Positions 35,218 through 42,229 of a stretch of 64,000 nucleotides of DNA are shown one piece after another. Numbering within the stretch: position 1 is the first letter of the stretch; the number at the start of each line of letters is the position of its first letter. Under the pieces are notes generated by a model that did not search any database, was not told the origin of the DNA, and worked only from the letters and a program-made list of their open reading frames with translations. Source of the stretch: Streptomyces sp. SLBN-31 (GTDB taxonomy: Bacteria; Actinomycetota; Actinomycetes; Streptomycetales; Streptomycetaceae); the NCBI RefSeq assembly GCF_006715395.1, contig NZ_VFNC01000002.1, positions 3,596,001-3,660,000 on the forward strand. Reading direction: 5' to 3'. A program made the translations under genes and the position numbers.

Positions 35218-35793
35218 CTAGCTGACCGGCTGCCGCGGGTCACGAATGATTTCGCCGGCCCGCTGCAGGAAGGCGGCGTGCGCTTGGATCATTTCCTCTC
35301 TAGCCTGGTCAAAGATGGACCAATCTGCGCGCGTGTCAGAGGAACCTTGGTTGCGCATATGCAGCAAGGCGCGCACAGTGGCGACCGACTTGCGCGTTAG
35401 CGCGTAGGCCAAAGCATTTGCTTCACTTGGCCCCCAAAGCGCCAATTGGCTTGTTTTAGCCTGAAGTTCGAGCGTACATTCTCGGACCTCACGCCCCGTT
35501 TCCGGGTCTAGCCCGCCGCCGCTTCGCACCTCGGGCGTGATACGGACGACCACCTCATCAAGGGCGGCATAAGCCGCAATAAGGTCGGCAAAGGATTGAT
35601 GTCGCTGACTCCGCACCCACTGCCAGTGCTCCACCGCTGCCTGACCATGTACCTGCGCTAACGCCGCCTCAACCGCCTTGCGTCCGCCCGTTTCTGCGCC
35701 GTGCTTGGCATACCTACCGGCGATCACGGCTCCTATGACCGCAGCCGCGAATGCGACAATAGCCGAGATAACAGTCCCCGTTGCATCACTCAT
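35218..35793 (-). CDS. Hypothetical single-pass membrane protein in the accessory module
   Basis: Unrecognised protein of 191 residues. One N-terminal helix (TVISAIVAFAAAVIGAVIAGRYA) is followed by a mostly helical cytoplasmic or extracytoplasmic domain. It contains a TTA codon (35659-35661), so translation should need the bldA tRNA. The ATG at 35793 has GGATGGTGGG upstream. It ends 15 bases from the helicase stop (convergent) and is divergent from the SRA-like gene. Conceivably a membrane effector of the module, but nothing proves this. Confidence 0.7.
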   Translation of the reverse strand: MSDATGTVISAIVAFAAAVIGAVIAGRYAKHGAETGGRKAVEAALAQVHGQAAVEHWQWVRSQRHQSFADLIAAYAALDEVVVRITPEVRSGGGLDPETGREVRECTLELQAKTSQLALWGPSEANALAYALTRKSVATVRALLHMRNQGSSDTRADWSIFDQAREEMIQAHAAFLQRAGEIIRDPRQPVS

Positions 35794-35893
35794 CCCACCA
35801 TCCTCGGCCGCACCCAGTACTGCCACAACACCCCTTCACGCGACCTACGTCACCTCGTGCACTCGCGTGCAGTGAGACCACTAACCTCGACTC

Positions 35894-36925
35894 ATGACGA
35901 CGCTCGCACCCCGGTTTCAGCCCGGAGACATCCTCACACGTGCGCAAATCCATCCCGTACTTGGCGGCAGCGGCTATGCCGGAATCTGTCCGGCCCAAGA
36001 GAAGCGAAACGTACTCTTATTCTCGGACAGCAAGGTTGGCGAGCGGTACGGATATCGGGACGGATGGCTTGCAGAGGACGACGAACTGGGCCCCATCTTC
36101 ACCTACACCGGAGCCGGTAAACGAGGCGACCAAACTCCTACCGGCGGAAACGCTGCAATACTAGGGCACGCCAGTAAGGGTCGGACGCTGCATCTCTTCA
36201 TAGCCGTCGGCAAGGTGGCCGGCACCGACACGCGAACACATAAGTACATAGGCAGATTCAAGCTCGATGAGCAGAGGTCCTTTGAGATACGGGAAGCCAA
36301 AGACGAACTAGGCCAGAATCGCAACGTCATCGTCTTCAGGCTCCGCCCTATTGACCCATACATCAGGGAAGCAGCCGACACCCTCCCACCCGCGCCCCGT
36401 TCCAGACTGCGTCTCCAACAGACTGCCGGCCGACTGGCCCGTGCCTACCGGCGCCAAAGACGCCAACTGCAGCAGGCAACCCAGGCTGACCTCATAGACG
36501 CAGCCCGCGACGACCTGGCCGATGCCTTCGAGCAGCACGCGCTTTTATCTGGAGAGAGCATCACCCAAATGGAACTGTCGATGCGGAACTCAACAACTCA
36601 ACTTGCGTTCGATCTCTACAACCAGACGAACAACACACTGTACGAGCCGACGGCCAGTACAGCGAGAGACTCAATCACGCAAGCTCTCGCTCAGCTTCTC
36701 GACGCACGTCGCTACTTACGAGAAGTGATCACCGACCAGCCCTTCCACCTTATGGTGCTCACCCCGTCACTTCCACGCGAAGATCTCCGCGACCTACTCG
36801 CCGAATACAGCATTGGCATCGTGTACCGAAACGAAGAGGGAGGCTTCTCCGAGTTCGAAACCAACGCCACGCCGATTAGCACCCCACGAGCCTTCCGCTG
36901 TGCGGATTGCCCAGTAGGAAGCTAG
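35894..36925 (+). CDS. SRA-like DNA reader fused to a PD-(D/E)XK-like domain (catalytic Lys apparently lost)
   Basis: Protein of 343 residues. The first 150 residues (PGDILTRAQIHPVLGGSGYAG, ILLFTD-like LLFSDSKVGERYGYRDGW, FTYTGAGKRGDQTPTGGNAAILGHA, LHLFIAVGK) resemble the SRA-like modified-DNA reader of ScoMcrA-type restriction enzymes. The C-terminus (FDLYNQTNNTLYEPTAST then ALAQLLDARRYL) aligns with PD-(D/E)XK nucleases that normally read LIEAKAS, so the E-x-K Lys is Thr here. Three TTA codons (36017, 36545, 36716) imply bldA dependence. It is predicted leaderless: TAACCT ends six bases before the ATG. Confidence 0.7.
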   Translation: MTTLAPRFQPGDILTRAQIHPVLGGSGYAGICPAQEKRNVLLFSDSKVGERYGYRDGWLAEDDELGPIFTYTGAGKRGDQTPTGGNAAILGHASKGRTLHLFIAVGKVAGTDTRTHKYIGRFKLDEQRSFEIREAKDELGQNRNVIVFRLRPIDPYIREAADTLPPAPRSRLRLQQTAGRLARAYRRQRRQLQQATQADLIDAARDDLADAFEQHALLSGESITQMELSMRNSTTQLAFDLYNQTNNTLYEPTASTARDSITQALAQLLDARRYLREVITDQPFHLMVLTPSLPREDLRDLLAEYSIGIVYRNEEGGFSEFETNATPISTPRAFRCADCPVGS

Positions 36926-36942
36926 GTAGCCGCCCGCTACCT
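36924..36942 (+). terminator. Terminator after the SRA-like gene
   Basis: AGGTAGC-CGCCC-GCTACCT, a 7-bp perfect stem overlapping the stop codon of the gene. Confidence 0.65.
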
Positions 36943-37045
36943 GCCAGGTAATGGCCTCCGCCCGGACCAGCCGCCAGGATCGTCAACGCAAGACGGACAC
37001 AGCTTGTTGAACCCTTCAGGACCAGGACCGACCCGGGAGGACCCC

Positions 37046-37393
37046 ATGCCCGCCTACGCCATAGCCCACCTCCAAGAAGCCGCCCCCCACCCCGAGATCG
37101 CCGAGTACATCGAGCGGATCAGCGGCACCTTCGAGCCGTTCGGTGGGCGGTTTCTGGTGCATGCGGCGCAGCATGAGGTGAAGGAGGGGAGTTGGCCCGG
37201 GCATGTGGTGGTGATCGGGTTTCCGGGGATGGAGGAGGCCCGGGCCTGGTGGGACTCGGCGGCGTATCAGGAGATCGCGCCGTTGCGGTCGCGGCACATC
37301 GTCGGAGACATCGTCCTGGTTCCGGGCGTGCCCGAGGAGTACGACCCTGCGACAACCGCGAAGGCGATGCGGGAGGGCATGGCCGAGCGGTAG
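37046..37393 (+). CDS. DUF1330 family protein
   Basis: Small dimeric alpha-beta barrel protein of 115 residues (MPAYAIAHLQ, GGRFLVHAA, VVVIGFPGMEEARAWWDSAAYQEI, SRHIVGDIVLV). The ATG at 37046 has GGGAGG at six bases. Members resemble antibiotic-biosynthesis monooxygenases; the function is unknown. It marks the return to typical chromosomal composition after the accessory module. Confidence 0.85.
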   Translation: MPAYAIAHLQEAAPHPEIAEYIERISGTFEPFGGRFLVHAAQHEVKEGSWPGHVVVIGFPGMEEARAWWDSAAYQEIAPLRSRHIVGDIVLVPGVPEEYDPATTAKAMREGMAER

Positions 37394-37651
37394 CTCCTCA
37401 GAGGACCGGTCCTCGACGGGCCTGCGGATGAGAGAAATTGGGGCCCTCAGGGGTCCCCGGGATGGGGGCCTGTGGGGCTTCCGCAAGGCCCCCGGCGAGT
37501 GATGGCCCGTGTCTGCGGGCTCTCCGCCGACCGCCTCCTCCTGGACGCGCTGACGTCCGCCCACACCTTCGCCAAACCAACTCTGACCTGGCGTTTTACC
37601 GGATTCCCCATAGGCTGGGGACATCTGCTGGGCGCCCAGGGGAGGGCTTTC

Positions 37652-38779
37652 GTGAATGCGGACGGTGTGGAGTACAGCATTGCTGACATCGAGGTGTTGG
37701 AGGGGCCGGAGGCCATTCGTAAGCGGCCGGGGATGTGGGTCGGTTCGGTCGGGGAACGTGGGCTGCATCGGGCGGTGTTCGAGGTCGTCGGTCGGGCCGT
37801 GAACGCCGTTCTGGCCAGGGGCGCCGGCTCCGTCGATGTCACGCTCACGCCCGACGGCGGCGTGCGGGTCGTCGACGATGGCGCGGCGGTGCCGTTCGAG
37901 GCAGACAACTCCCCCGGCCTCGACGCCCAACTGACCTCGTTGCAGCCCGCGTCCGGGCCGTGCGGCCGGGGCCTCGCCCTCTTGGGTCCCTTCGCACTGG
38001 GCCCCTTCGTCACCAACGCCCTGTCGAGCCGACTGACGGCGGAGGTGCGGTACGGCGGCCGCCGGCATGTCCGGGAGTACGTGCGAGGGGTCCCTGTCGG
38101 CGCGCCGGTGACGGTGGGGCCTGCGGCCCACGACGGCACGACCATCGTCTTCCGGCCCGACGCCGGGATTTTCGAGACGACGGCGTGTTCGTTCGCGGTG
38201 CTCGCGGAGCGTTTCCGGCAGGTGGCCTTCCTCAACCGGGAGCTGGTCATCTCCCTGACCGACGAGCGCCCGGCCGACGGCCCCCGAGTCGTGCGGTTCC
38301 GTTTTCCGGACGGCGTGCGGGACTTCGTAGCGGCTCTGGAGGTGGAGGCGGGTGCGGGGCTCGGCCCGGACGTCATCGGCTTCGAACGTGAGGACCCGCG
38401 GATGGCGGGGGCGATGGAAGTCGCCCTGGCGTGGGGCGGCTTGAGCGGGGTTCGGGTGCGGGGCTTCGTCAACAGCCGGCGCACTCCGGAGGGCGGCACC
38501 CACGTGGACGGCTTCCGTGATGGCGTGACGGCCGCGATCATCTCGTACGCCCCCGGTCTCGCCCCCTCTCGGGTCGACGAGTCGCTGACGGCGGTCGTGT
38601 CCGTGAAGCTTGCACAACCCGAATTCCTTGGCGCCACGAGGGGGTTGCTCGGTAACACGGAGGTGCGCGTCTGTGTCGCGGAGGCCGTCCGCGAGCACCT
38701 CTGCGCCTGGTTCGAGGCGCACCCGGAGCGGGCCGCGGAGGTCATCCGTCGGATCGGCCGGGGCGGCGAACCCGACTGA
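37652..38779 (+). CDS. Degenerate GyrB-like GHKL ATPase, no TOPRIM domain
   Basis: 375-residue paralogue of DNA gyrase B restricted to the ATPase and transducer domains. The N-terminus keeps GyrB order (LEGPEAIRKRPGMWVGSVGERGLHRAVFEVV...), but the catalytic DN of EVVDNSVDE is GR (EVVGRAVNA), VVDNGRG is VVDDGAA, and the ATP lid GGLHGVG is replaced by GRGLALLG. So ATP hydrolysis is doubtful. The TOPRIM and C-terminal domains are absent by length. The GTG at 37652 has AGGGGAGGG upstream. Function unknown. Confidence 0.75.
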   Translation: MNADGVEYSIADIEVLEGPEAIRKRPGMWVGSVGERGLHRAVFEVVGRAVNAVLARGAGSVDVTLTPDGGVRVVDDGAAVPFEADNSPGLDAQLTSLQPASGPCGRGLALLGPFALGPFVTNALSSRLTAEVRYGGRRHVREYVRGVPVGAPVTVGPAAHDGTTIVFRPDAGIFETTACSFAVLAERFRQVAFLNRELVISLTDERPADGPRVVRFRFPDGVRDFVAALEVEAGAGLGPDVIGFEREDPRMAGAMEVALAWGGLSGVRVRGFVNSRRTPEGGTHVDGFRDGVTAAIISYAPGLAPSRVDESLTAVVSVKLAQPEFLGATRGLLGNTEVRVCVAEAVREHLCAWFEAHPERAAEVIRRIGRGGEPD

Positions 38780-38807
38780 CGCGACGGGCCCTCCGTAACC
38801 TGGCCCC

Positions 38808-39311
38808 ATGCCCGGACCCGACAGCCCGATCACCGTCCTGCGCCCCGCGGTCCCCGCTGACGTGCCGGCCGTGGCCGCCATCTGGCGCTCCGGCTGGTGC
38901 GACGGCCACCGGGGGCACGTACCGGATGAGCTGGTCGCCGTCCGGACGCCCGCGTCCTTCGCGGCCCGTGCCGCCGCGCGGGTCGGAGACACCGTCGTTG
39001 CGACAAGGGACGGTGCCGTGGCGGGCTTCGTCGTGGTCGTCGGTGACGAGGTCGAGCAGCTCTATGTGGCGGCCGAGCACCGGGGCGCCGGCGTGGCGGG
39101 CGCGCTTCTGGCGCGAGCCGAGGAGGTCGTACGGCGACGGGGGCACCGTCGGGCGTGGCTCGCCGTCGTCGCCGGGAACGCCCGCGCGCGGCGGTTCTAC
39201 GAGCGTCAGGGCTGGGCCGACGAGGGGCCGTTCGAGTATGCGGCGGAGGGGCCGGGCGGGCCGGTGCCCGTGCCGTGCCACCGGTACGTGAAGCAGTTCC
39301 TCGTCCCCTGA
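38808..39311 (+). CDS. GNAT-family N-acetyltransferase
   Basis: Acetyl-CoA-dependent acyltransferase of 167 residues. The acetyl-CoA loop is VEQLYVAAEHRGAGVAGALL (Q/RxxGxA-like), and the C-terminus has NARARRFYERQGWADEG. There is no ribosome site; TAACCT ends six bases before the ATG, suggesting a leaderless mRNA. Substrate unknown. Confidence 0.85.
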   Translation: MPGPDSPITVLRPAVPADVPAVAAIWRSGWCDGHRGHVPDELVAVRTPASFAARAAARVGDTVVATRDGAVAGFVVVVGDEVEQLYVAAEHRGAGVAGALLARAEEVVRRRGHRRAWLAVVAGNARARRFYERQGWADEGPFEYAAEGPGGPVPVPCHRYVKQFLVP

Positions 39312-39323
39312 CCCCTCGCCCTC

Positions 39324-39752
39324 TCAGGCCGTCGGCTCGTTCAGGCGCTGGAGCAGCTTCAGCAGCGTCCCCCGCTCTCCCTCGTCCAGCCCGGCGAAGC
39401 ACTCCTCCAGCACCGCGTCCGCCACCGTGTGGCCGGCCTCCAGCACACGCTCCCCCGCCTGCGTCAGGTGGTGCTCGATACGGCGACCCCGTCCCGGACG
39501 CCGGTCGACCAGCCCCTGTGCCGTCAGCCGGCCCGCCAGGGTGCCGAAGGCCTGTTCGGTCTGGAAGGTGGCGGCGGCCAGCTCGCGGGCCGACGCTCCC
39601 GGCGTACGGCCGATCGCGCGGAGTGCGTCCCACTGGGCGAGCGTGGTCCCGACCTCGGCCAACGCGCCGTCGAGCGCCCGATGTTGGCGGTACTGGGCCT
39701 GCTTCACCGACCGGCCGAGGAGTTGCAGCTGAACGTGCAGGTCATCGCGCAT
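39324..39752 (-). CDS. MarR-family transcriptional regulator
   Basis: Winged-helix repressor of 142 residues: GTTLAQWDALRAIGRTPGASARELAAATFQTEQAFGTLAGRLTAQGLVDRRPGRGRRIEHHLTQAG. It is divergent from an alpha/beta hydrolase, with a 12-bp palindrome between the starts. The ATG at 39752 has TAGGCT ending six bases upstream and no ribosome site, so it is predicted leaderless. It ends 12 bases from the GNAT stop (convergent). Confidence 0.87.
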   Translation of the reverse strand: MRDDLHVQLQLLGRSVKQAQYRQHRALDGALAEVGTTLAQWDALRAIGRTPGASARELAAATFQTEQAFGTLAGRLTAQGLVDRRPGRGRRIEHHLTQAGERVLEAGHTVADAVLEECFAGLDEGERGTLLKLLQRLNEPTA

Positions 39753-39774
39753 GAGCCAAGCCTACCCTGTTGAC

Positions 39775-39786
39775 TAAGCTAGCTTA
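39775..39786. promoter_or_regulatory. MarR operator candidate, 12-bp palindrome
   Basis: TAAGCTAGCTTA is a perfect palindrome midway between the divergent starts 39752 and 39815, lying roughly over both -35 regions. The surrounding 60 bases are A/T-rich for this genome. Confidence 0.7.
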
Positions 39787-39814
39787 TATAAAGATGTTTA
39801 GTTACAGTGGTGCC

Positions 39815-40555
39815 ATGACTACCCACATCAAGACCTCAACCACCGCCCGCCCCGTCCTCGTCCTGCACGGCGGCGGGGGTCCTGCCACCGTCGCGGGACT
39901 GGCCCAGCACTTCTCCTCGACCGGCGCGCCGACCATCGCCCCCGTCCACCCCGGCTGGGACGGCACCCCGCGCCCCGACTGGTGCACCGGCATCGACGAC
40001 CTGGCCCTCGGCTACCTGCACCTCCTCGAGGACAACGACCTGACCGACGTGGTGGTCGTCGGCTCCTCCCTCGGGGGATGGATCGCCGCCGAGATGGCCG
40101 TACGGGACAACGCCGGACGCGTCGGCGGGCTCGTGCTGATCGACGCCGTCGGGATACACGTCGAGTCCGAGCCGATCACCGACTTCTTCGCCCTCGACCC
40201 GCGCGCCGCCGCCGAGCACTCCTGGCACGAGCCGGGCCGCTTCTACGCCGACCCGGCCACCCTTCCCGCCGAGGAACTCGCGCGCCGCCAGGGGAACATG
40301 GCCACCATGCGGCTGCTCGCCGGCGACCCCTACATGCACGACCCCAAGCTGATGCGACGCCTGGGGCGGGTACGGCAGCCCGCGCTGCTCGTCTGGGGAG
40401 AGAGCGACCGGATCGTCACGCCGGAGTACGGGGCGGCGTACGCGAAGGCATTCGGGAACGGACGCCTGGAGGTCGTTCCCGAGGCCGGTCACCTTCCGCA
40501 CATCGAGCAGCCGGACGCCACCTTCGCCCTCATCGACGCCTGGCTCCGCGCCTAG
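39815..40555 (+). CDS. Alpha/beta-fold hydrolase
   Basis: Cytosolic esterase or hydrolase of 246 residues. The oxyanion motif VLVLHGGGGP, the nucleophile Ser in VVGSSLGGWIAAEMA, an acid near WGESDRIVTPEYG and the His in AGHLPHIEQP form the triad. The ATG at 39815 has TACAGT ending six bases upstream (leaderless); upstream ATGs lie in the promoter. It is divergent from MarR and thus likely ligand-induced. Its stop overlaps the next convergent gene by four bases (CTAG). Confidence 0.87.
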   Translation: MTTHIKTSTTARPVLVLHGGGGPATVAGLAQHFSSTGAPTIAPVHPGWDGTPRPDWCTGIDDLALGYLHLLEDNDLTDVVVVGSSLGGWIAAEMAVRDNAGRVGGLVLIDAVGIHVESEPITDFFALDPRAAAEHSWHEPGRFYADPATLPAEELARRQGNMATMRLLAGDPYMHDPKLMRRLGRVRQPALLVWGESDRIVTPEYGAAYAKAFGNGRLEVVPEAGHLPHIEQPDATFALIDAWLRA

Positions 40556-41031
40556 ACCGACGACTCAGCCTCTCCGCGCGAGCTTCGTGCGAGCTCCGCG
40601 CGGCCGAACAACAGGGCGTATCCGGTCGGCAGTTGAGCCAGTACGCGGTCGATCAGCCCGGCGTCGGACTCCTCGATCAGCTCGCCCAGCACACTCAGGA
40701 CCGAGCTGACGTCCCAGCGGGCGGTGGCCGGGGTGGCCCCTGGAATGCGGGCGACCACCGAGTCCACGAACTCCGCGGCGGTCAGCGGGCGGGTGGCCGG
40801 TATCTGCCCGGCGACCACGCGGGCCGCCTCCTCCGGCAGGGCACGGGCGAGGTCGACGCGCTCGTCTCCGACGACGTGTCCGCCGAGCGCCGACAGGACG
40901 ACACGGGTGACGCGTTCCGCCTCGGCGCGGGTGGGGTACTGCCCCGACTCCCGGACTCCGTCGATCAGTTGACTCCACCGGGCCGCCGAGGTGGTCGTCG
41001 GGTTCGCGTCCAGGGTCGTCGCCGCACTCAT
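40552..41031 (-). CDS. DUF2267 domain protein
   Basis: Helical protein of 159 residues with the DUF2267 pattern (WSQLIDGVRESGQYPTRAEAERVTRVVLSALGGHVVGDERVDLARALPEEAARVVAG, FVDSVVARI). A GGAGGAGGAG site precedes the ATG at 41031. It lies 121 bases downstream of hsp20 on the same strand, suggesting a stress-linked operon. Function is unknown. Confidence 0.82.
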   Translation of the reverse strand: MSAATTLDANPTTTSAARWSQLIDGVRESGQYPTRAEAERVTRVVLSALGGHVVGDERVDLARALPEEAARVVAGQIPATRPLTAAEFVDSVVARIPGATPATARWDVSSVLSVLGELIEESDAGLIDRVLAQLPTGYALLFGRAELARSSRGEAESSV

Positions 41032-41152
41032 CTGGTGGCTCCTCCTCCGGTGTGCTGGGGTGCGCCGCGTCCCGCCGACGGTGCGCGTCGGCGGGACGCC
41101 TCTGGCTGGATGGGGGATGTGTGGATGTGGGATGTGTGAACTGCTCGGCGGA

Positions 41153-41584
41153 CTAGTGGCCGATCTCCTTGCGTCCGCCGCCGCCCCCGCTGATCTGGAT
41201 GCGGCGCGGCTTGGCCTGTTCGGCCACGGGGATGCGCAGCGTCAGGACCCCGGCCTCGTACGAGGCGTCGATACGTTCCGTGTCGAGGGTGTCGCCGAGG
41301 AAGAGCTGGCGGGTGAAGGCGCCCGTGGGACGCTCGGCGACGATCATCTCCGCGCCCTCGGGGGCGGGGTTGCGGCGCTCGGCGCGGACGTTGAGGACGT
41401 TGCGCTCGACGTCGAGGTCGATCGTCTCGGGGTCGATGCCGGGGAGGTCGAAGTGGACGATGAAGTCGTCCCCGGACCGGTAGGCGTCCATCGCCATCGC
41501 GGCGGGACGGGCGGCGGTGGAGCCGAGGACCTGCTGCGCGAGACGGTCGAACTCGCGGAACGGGTCGGTACGCATGAGCATCAC
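41153..41584 (-). CDS. Small heat-shock protein (Hsp20/alpha-crystallin)
   Basis: ATP-independent chaperone of 143 residues. The alpha-crystallin domain spans about residues 35-135 ([32 protein letters not shown]) and ends with [11 protein letters not shown], the conserved A-x-x-x-x-GVL region. A GAGGAG site precedes the ATG at 41584, and a near-ideal promoter lies at 41633-41661. An inverted repeat just upstream could bind a heat-shock repressor. Confidence 0.92.
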   Translation of the reverse strand: MMLMRTDPFREFDRLAQQVLGSTAARPAAMAMDAYRSGDDFIVHFDLPGIDPETIDLDVERNVLNVRAERRNPAPEGAEMIVAERPTGAFTRQLFLGDTLDTERIDASYEAGVLTLRIPVAEQAKPRRIQISGGGGGRKEIGH

Positions 41585-41632
41585 GGGTCACTCCTCTCAT
41601 CAGGTGCTGAGGTGCGATGCCCTACGACTTCT

Positions 41633-41661
41633 TATATAGCTCCATGGAGGAAACTTGACAA
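41633..41661 (-). promoter_or_regulatory. hsp20 promoter, -35 TTGTCA / -10 TATATA
   Basis: On the minus strand TTGTCA (41661-41656) and TATATA (41638-41633) are separated by exactly 17 bases, close to the housekeeping consensus. A perfect GGACTC-N6-GAGTCC inverted repeat (41666-41683) sits immediately upstream. Confidence 0.8.
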
Positions 41662-41744
41662 GCCTGGACTCAGGTACGAGTCCTCGCGCGGCGCGGATTA
41701 GCCTCGGGGCGGATCGATCGCCTGCGCATCGCGAGGAGGCAGAC

Positions 41745-42047
41745 ATGGCCAGGGTTCCCAGTGCGGCGGTGGCCGCGACCGGGCTCGTCGGCGGGTACGG
41801 AGTGGCCCGCTGGACGAAGAAGCGGCAGCTGGGCGGGGCCGTGCTGGCCGTCGCCGGGGCCGCGGCCGCGCAGCAGTGGCGGCAGCGGGCGGGCGGGAAG
41901 GCGGCCGGGGCGCTGACGGCCGCGTACGTCGCCGCGTTCGCCGGCTCGCATCCGCTGGCCAAGAAGGTGGGCGCCTGGCCGGCCGTGTTCGCAGTGGCGG
42001 GAGCGGTGGCGCTGGCGTCCTGGGCTGTGGCCGACCGCAACGCCTGA
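41745..42047 (+). CDS. Small Gly/Ala-rich membrane protein
   Basis: Hypothetical protein of 100 residues, starting at ATG 41745 with a GAGGAGG site. Three short hydrophobic segments (AAVAATGLVGGYGVA, GGAVLAVAGAAAA, AVFAVAGAVALASWAV) are separated by basic stretches (RWTKKRQ, QQWRQRAGG). No family recognised. It is divergent from hsp20. Confidence 0.68.
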   Translation: MARVPSAAVAATGLVGGYGVARWTKKRQLGGAVLAVAGAAAAQQWRQRAGGKAAGALTAAYVAAFAGSHPLAKKVGAWPAVFAVAGAVALASWAVADRNA

Positions 42048-42229
42048 AGCGGACCGCCCCTGCGGTGACTTGGGGGTGGGAAGCGCGGCCCGGCGCGACG
42101 GGGTGCCGCCGCGCCCACCCGTGCCGCCCCAGGCGGCACGACTGCCCGCGACGGCGGCGAGCCGAGCGCATCGCGGGCTCGCCGCACCCCCCGCGCCCCC
42201 GCACCCTCCAACGGGCCCTCGGCGTCCGC

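Noticed and set aside
37000..37050. Right edge of the accessory module as an attachment site
   Set aside because: No direct repeat of a tRNA end or of the left edge is seen; no integrase or transposase is present.
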